Positions 32,441 to 34,082 of a stretch of DNA of 34,082 nucleotides are shown in pieces. Both the position numbers and the translations under genes were made by a program. Below the pieces are notes generated by a model. It was not told the DNA's origin and did not search any database. It was given only the letters and a program-made list of their open reading frames with translations. The stretch comes from Bacillota bacterium. Lineage in GTDB: Bacteria; Bacillota_G; Limnochordia; DTU010. Where the stretch lies: the NCBI GenBank assembly GCA_012799255.1, contig JAAZLQ010000233.1, positions 1-34,082 on the forward strand, read 5' to 3'. Every line of letters starts with the position of its first letter. Position 1 is the stretch's first letter.

Positions 32441-33490
32441 TTAATGTCCACTTCTAGTGTTCTTGTTCTTCTTTTGTTGCCTTAGTCCTTTTGCAATATT
32501 CTTACCCCATTGCTTTTTTTCCCTTAGATAGCCATCCTTGTCACTGGTAAACCTCGCTTCCCTTTTGAGGTTGAGGTAGCTGTTCCAGCGTTCTAAGGAT
32601 AGCTCACCACTTCTGATGGCACCTCTGACAGCACAACCCGGCTCGGTTTCGTGTCTACAATCTGAGAACCTACATTCAAAAAAGTAATGTTCAACATCCT
32701 GAAATGCTTCTCCAAGCCCCTCAGTGACATCCCACATACCAAGCTCACGCATGCCAGGCGTATCTATAATCATTGCCCCATTGTCTAAAACGATCAGTTG
32801 TCGATGGGTGGTCGTATGCCTCCCCCTGCTATCGTCCTCTCTGATCTCTTTGACTGCCATAATAGTCTGACCTACCAAGGCATTGACTAAGCTGGACTTG
32901 CCAACCCCTGAAGAACCTAGTAAAACTACAGTTTTATCAGGCTGTAGATAGGTTTTCAACCCCTGAAGGCCAACACCATTCACTGTACTGATCACATGGA
33001 TGTCCACACCGGGTGCTACTTCACCTGCCGCATGAACGAAAGATGAGGCATCGGTGACTAAATCCGCTTTAGTTAACACCAAGACTGGCACTGCGCCGGA
33101 TTGCCACGCTAAGGTGACATAACGCTCTATCCTTCTCGGATTAAAGTCGAAGTTTATTGACTGCATAATGAAGACGAAGTCAAAATTGGCAGCCACTGCT
33201 TGCTCTCCTTGAACCTTATCAGGGATACGCCGAGAGAAGTATGTCTTGCGCGGCAGAGTTTTAATAATCTGGCTATCACCACTGGAATTGAACTTAATCA
33301 ATACAAAGTCTCCTGTTACAGGATAGTCCTCTGCTTGGTCATTTAGGTAGATGCTCCCTTTTAACCTCCCGAAAGTCTGCCCATGTTCAGATAATAATTC
33401 ATAGCGTTCTCTGTGAACGGCTGATACCCTGGCCACGATGCAGTTGGGTTCTGGCTCAATTTGATCCAATCCGTAACGTGCAAAATCCAA
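32441..33490 (-). CDS. rsgA: ribosome small-subunit-dependent GTPase A
   Basis: Circularly permuted GTPase (YjeQ/YloQ) that tests late 30S maturation. It has an N-terminal OB fold (about 20-90), then G4 LTKAD, G1 GSSGVGKSSLVNALVG, a switch region with DDSRGRHTTTHRQL, and G3 DTPGMRELG. The C-terminal zinc knuckle is FFECRFSDCRHETEPGC. ATG 33499 abuts the GGAGG SD; TTG at 33490, nine bases away, is the likelier start (349 aa), though the ATG cannot be excluded. The C-terminus is highly basic (KKNKNTRSGH). It lies directly behind a long leader with a terminator, so its expression may be controlled by attenuation. Confidence 0.94.
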   Translation of the reverse strand: MDFARYGLDQIEPEPNCIVARVSAVHRERYELLSEHGQTFGRLKGSIYLNDQAEDYPVTGDFVLIKFNSSGDSQIIKTLPRKTYFSRRIPDKVQGEQAVAANFDFVFIMQSINFDFNPRRIERYVTLAWQSGAVPVLVLTKADLVTDASSFVHAAGEVAPGVDIHVISTVNGVGLQGLKTYLQPDKTVVLLGSSGVGKSSLVNALVGQTIMAVKEIREDDSRGRHTTTHRQLIVLDNGAMIIDTPGMRELGMWDVTEGLGEAFQDVEHYFFECRFSDCRHETEPGCAVRGAIRSGELSLERWNSYLNLKREARFTSDKDGYLREKKQWGKNIAKGLRQQKKNKNTRSGH

Positions 33491-33522
33491 TTCGTACATC
33501 CTCCATTTCTAAAAAAGGGTAC

Positions 33523-33733
33523 AAAAATACCGCAGCAACCAGCTTCGTTAACAAGCTTGATACTGCGGTTCCCTACAGTACTTGCGAAGGTTACTGAAAC
33601 AAGGCATGGCTAAAAACGGGTAGATCACCCCATCTTCACCACGCTATTATTCAGTTTAGCCAGCAGACACCTCATATGTGACAATCATCAAAACCACTCC
33701 CTTCGCAGCTATGAAGAATGACCAATTGTAGTC
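33523..33733 (-). ncRNA. structured leader RNA upstream of rsgA with terminator and possible antiterminator
   Basis: A transcript from about 33733 would fold as follows. An 8-bp closing stem pairs 33700-33707 with 33583-33590. Two crossing helices, GGCTAAA (33655-33661) with 33608-33614 and ACTGAA (33650-33655) with 33593-33598, could form a pseudoknot or alternate. A small hairpin pairs 33627-33630 with 33618-33621. A terminator has outer stem 33563-33569/33529-33535, inner stem 33553-33557/33541-33545 and five U. A competing hairpin (33576-33580 with 33561-33565) would consume the 5' terminator arm. It could be a riboswitch-like attenuator, a terminated small RNA or a remnant of a small toxin locus. 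No known riboswitch class was recognised. Confidence 0.6.
33656..33688 (-). CDS. 10-codon leader ORF (MIVTYEVSAG) in the rsgA leader
   Basis: ATG 33688 has GGGAG eight bases upstream and reads ten codons to TAA. Its last codons and stop lie inside the helix GGCTAAA of the leader, so a translating ribosome would change the fold. The start MIVTYE resembles the N-termini of short holin-like toxins, but no hydrophobic part follows. Translation is not proven. Confidence 0.4.
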   Translation of the reverse strand: MIVTYEVSAG

Positions 33734-33739
33734 AGCGAA

Positions 33740-33768
33740 AGTATAACATCCATTTCTTAGAGAGTCAA
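33740..33768 (-). promoter_or_regulatory. promoter of the rsgA leader
   Basis: TTGACT (33763-33768), 17-base spacer, TATACT (33740-33745) on the minus strand. It is close to consensus and starts transcription near 33733. Confidence 0.83.
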
Positions 33769-33807
33769 TGTACTGAATAGATCAGAAGTAACATTCCCCA
33801 GATAACG

Positions 33808-33829
33808 AAAAAACACCGCCATTGCGGTG
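33808..33829 (-). terminator. terminator of the tRNA-Glu/tRNA-Ala unit
   Basis: 6-bp GC-rich stem (33814-33819 with 33824-33829), 4-base loop and six T on the minus strand. Confidence 0.88.
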
Positions 33830-33844
33830 CTTCATTTTCATGAA

Positions 33845-33920
<76 letters not shown>

Positions 33921-33927
33921 AAAAATA

Positions 33928-34003
33928 TGGTACCCCCAACCGGATTTGAACCGGTGCCTTCGCCGTGAAAGGGCGGTGTCCTAGGCCGCTAGACGATGGG
34001 GGC
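33928..34003 (-). tRNA. tRNA-Glu (TTC)
   Basis: Cloverleaf with encoded CCA, acceptor GCCCCCA/TGGGGGT (G1-U72), and anticodon loop CTTTCAC giving TTC. The outermost anticodon-stem pair is C27-A43, a mismatch. It is the first tRNA of the Glu-Ala unit; a clear promoter is not seen in 34004-34082. Confidence 0.94.
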
Positions 34004-34082
34004 AAGTTAACTAAATTGTATGGTGGGGTTTTAGAGTTAGTTCCACCAACCTAAAGGTCATTATGGTGGTTCCTGTTGGAAT

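Noticed and set aside
33523..33590. T-box-like sequence (AGGGAACCGCAG) in the rsgA leader
   Set aside because: It lacks the UGG part of the conserved T-box bulge, there is no specifier-loop stem I, and rsgA is not a T-box target.

Overview
The window looks like a chromosomal stretch from an endospore-forming, low-to-moderate GC Gram-positive bacterium (Bacillota, Clostridia-like). The evidence is spoIIE with a Spo0A-type promoter, the spoIIE-tilS-ftsH gene order with a tRNA-Met beside it, strong AGGAGG-type ribosome binding sites, frequent GTG/TTG starts and sigma-A promoters close to consensus. I see no insertion sequence, prophage, CRISPR array or rRNA gene. The genus cannot be fixed from this sequence.

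Layout, left to right. Positions 1-7.8 kb hold birA diverging from htrA, then ftsH, tilS and spoIIE on the minus strand and an elongator tRNA-Met. Positions 7.9-12.9 kb hold a YibE/F membrane protein that converges on and overlaps a FhlB-like/FliK-like pair, followed by a NatAB-like ABC exporter and an RseC-like membrane protein. Positions 12.9-18.9 kb hold tRNA-Asp, the two-subunit L-serine dehydratase, and a minus-strand cluster of PfkB-type kinase, stand-alone trpB, a tandem FMN-binding protein and a 57-aa four-cysteine protein, plus a secreted protein of unknown function. Positions 18.9-25.2 kb hold an M23 lipoprotein, murB, a GDT1/TMEM165-type transporter with a cysteine-bearing tail, a putative ten-TM metal exporter with its own promoter, a ROK-like protein and small genes. 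Positions 25.2-28.2 kb hold a GntR(YtrA)-ABC ATPase-permease-flavin oxidoreductase operon. Positions 28.2-34 kb hold a small gene, a DUF4342-response regulator-histidine kinase operon, an Ldh-type dehydrogenase, rsgA with a long structured leader, and tRNA-Glu/tRNA-Ala.

The genes are mostly housekeeping and envelope functions: protein quality control (FtsH, HtrA), sporulation (SpoIIE), wall synthesis and remodelling (MurB, M23), metal homeostasis (GDT1, ArsP_2-like), two ABC exporters and translation (TilS, RsgA, four tRNAs).

The most unusual content is regulatory. The leader upstream of rsgA carries a consensus promoter, a 10-codon leader ORF, a possible pseudoknot and a terminator/antiterminator pair. 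The ytrA-like repressor gene probably starts at an ATT codon and has a palindrome over its own -10. Perfect 11-bp direct repeats sit just upstream of the two-component operon promoter. The spoIIE promoter keeps the 21-bp spacer and 0A box known from Bacillus. Several starts were moved from the longest ORF to a start with proper Shine-Dalgarno (SD) spacing; each entry says so.
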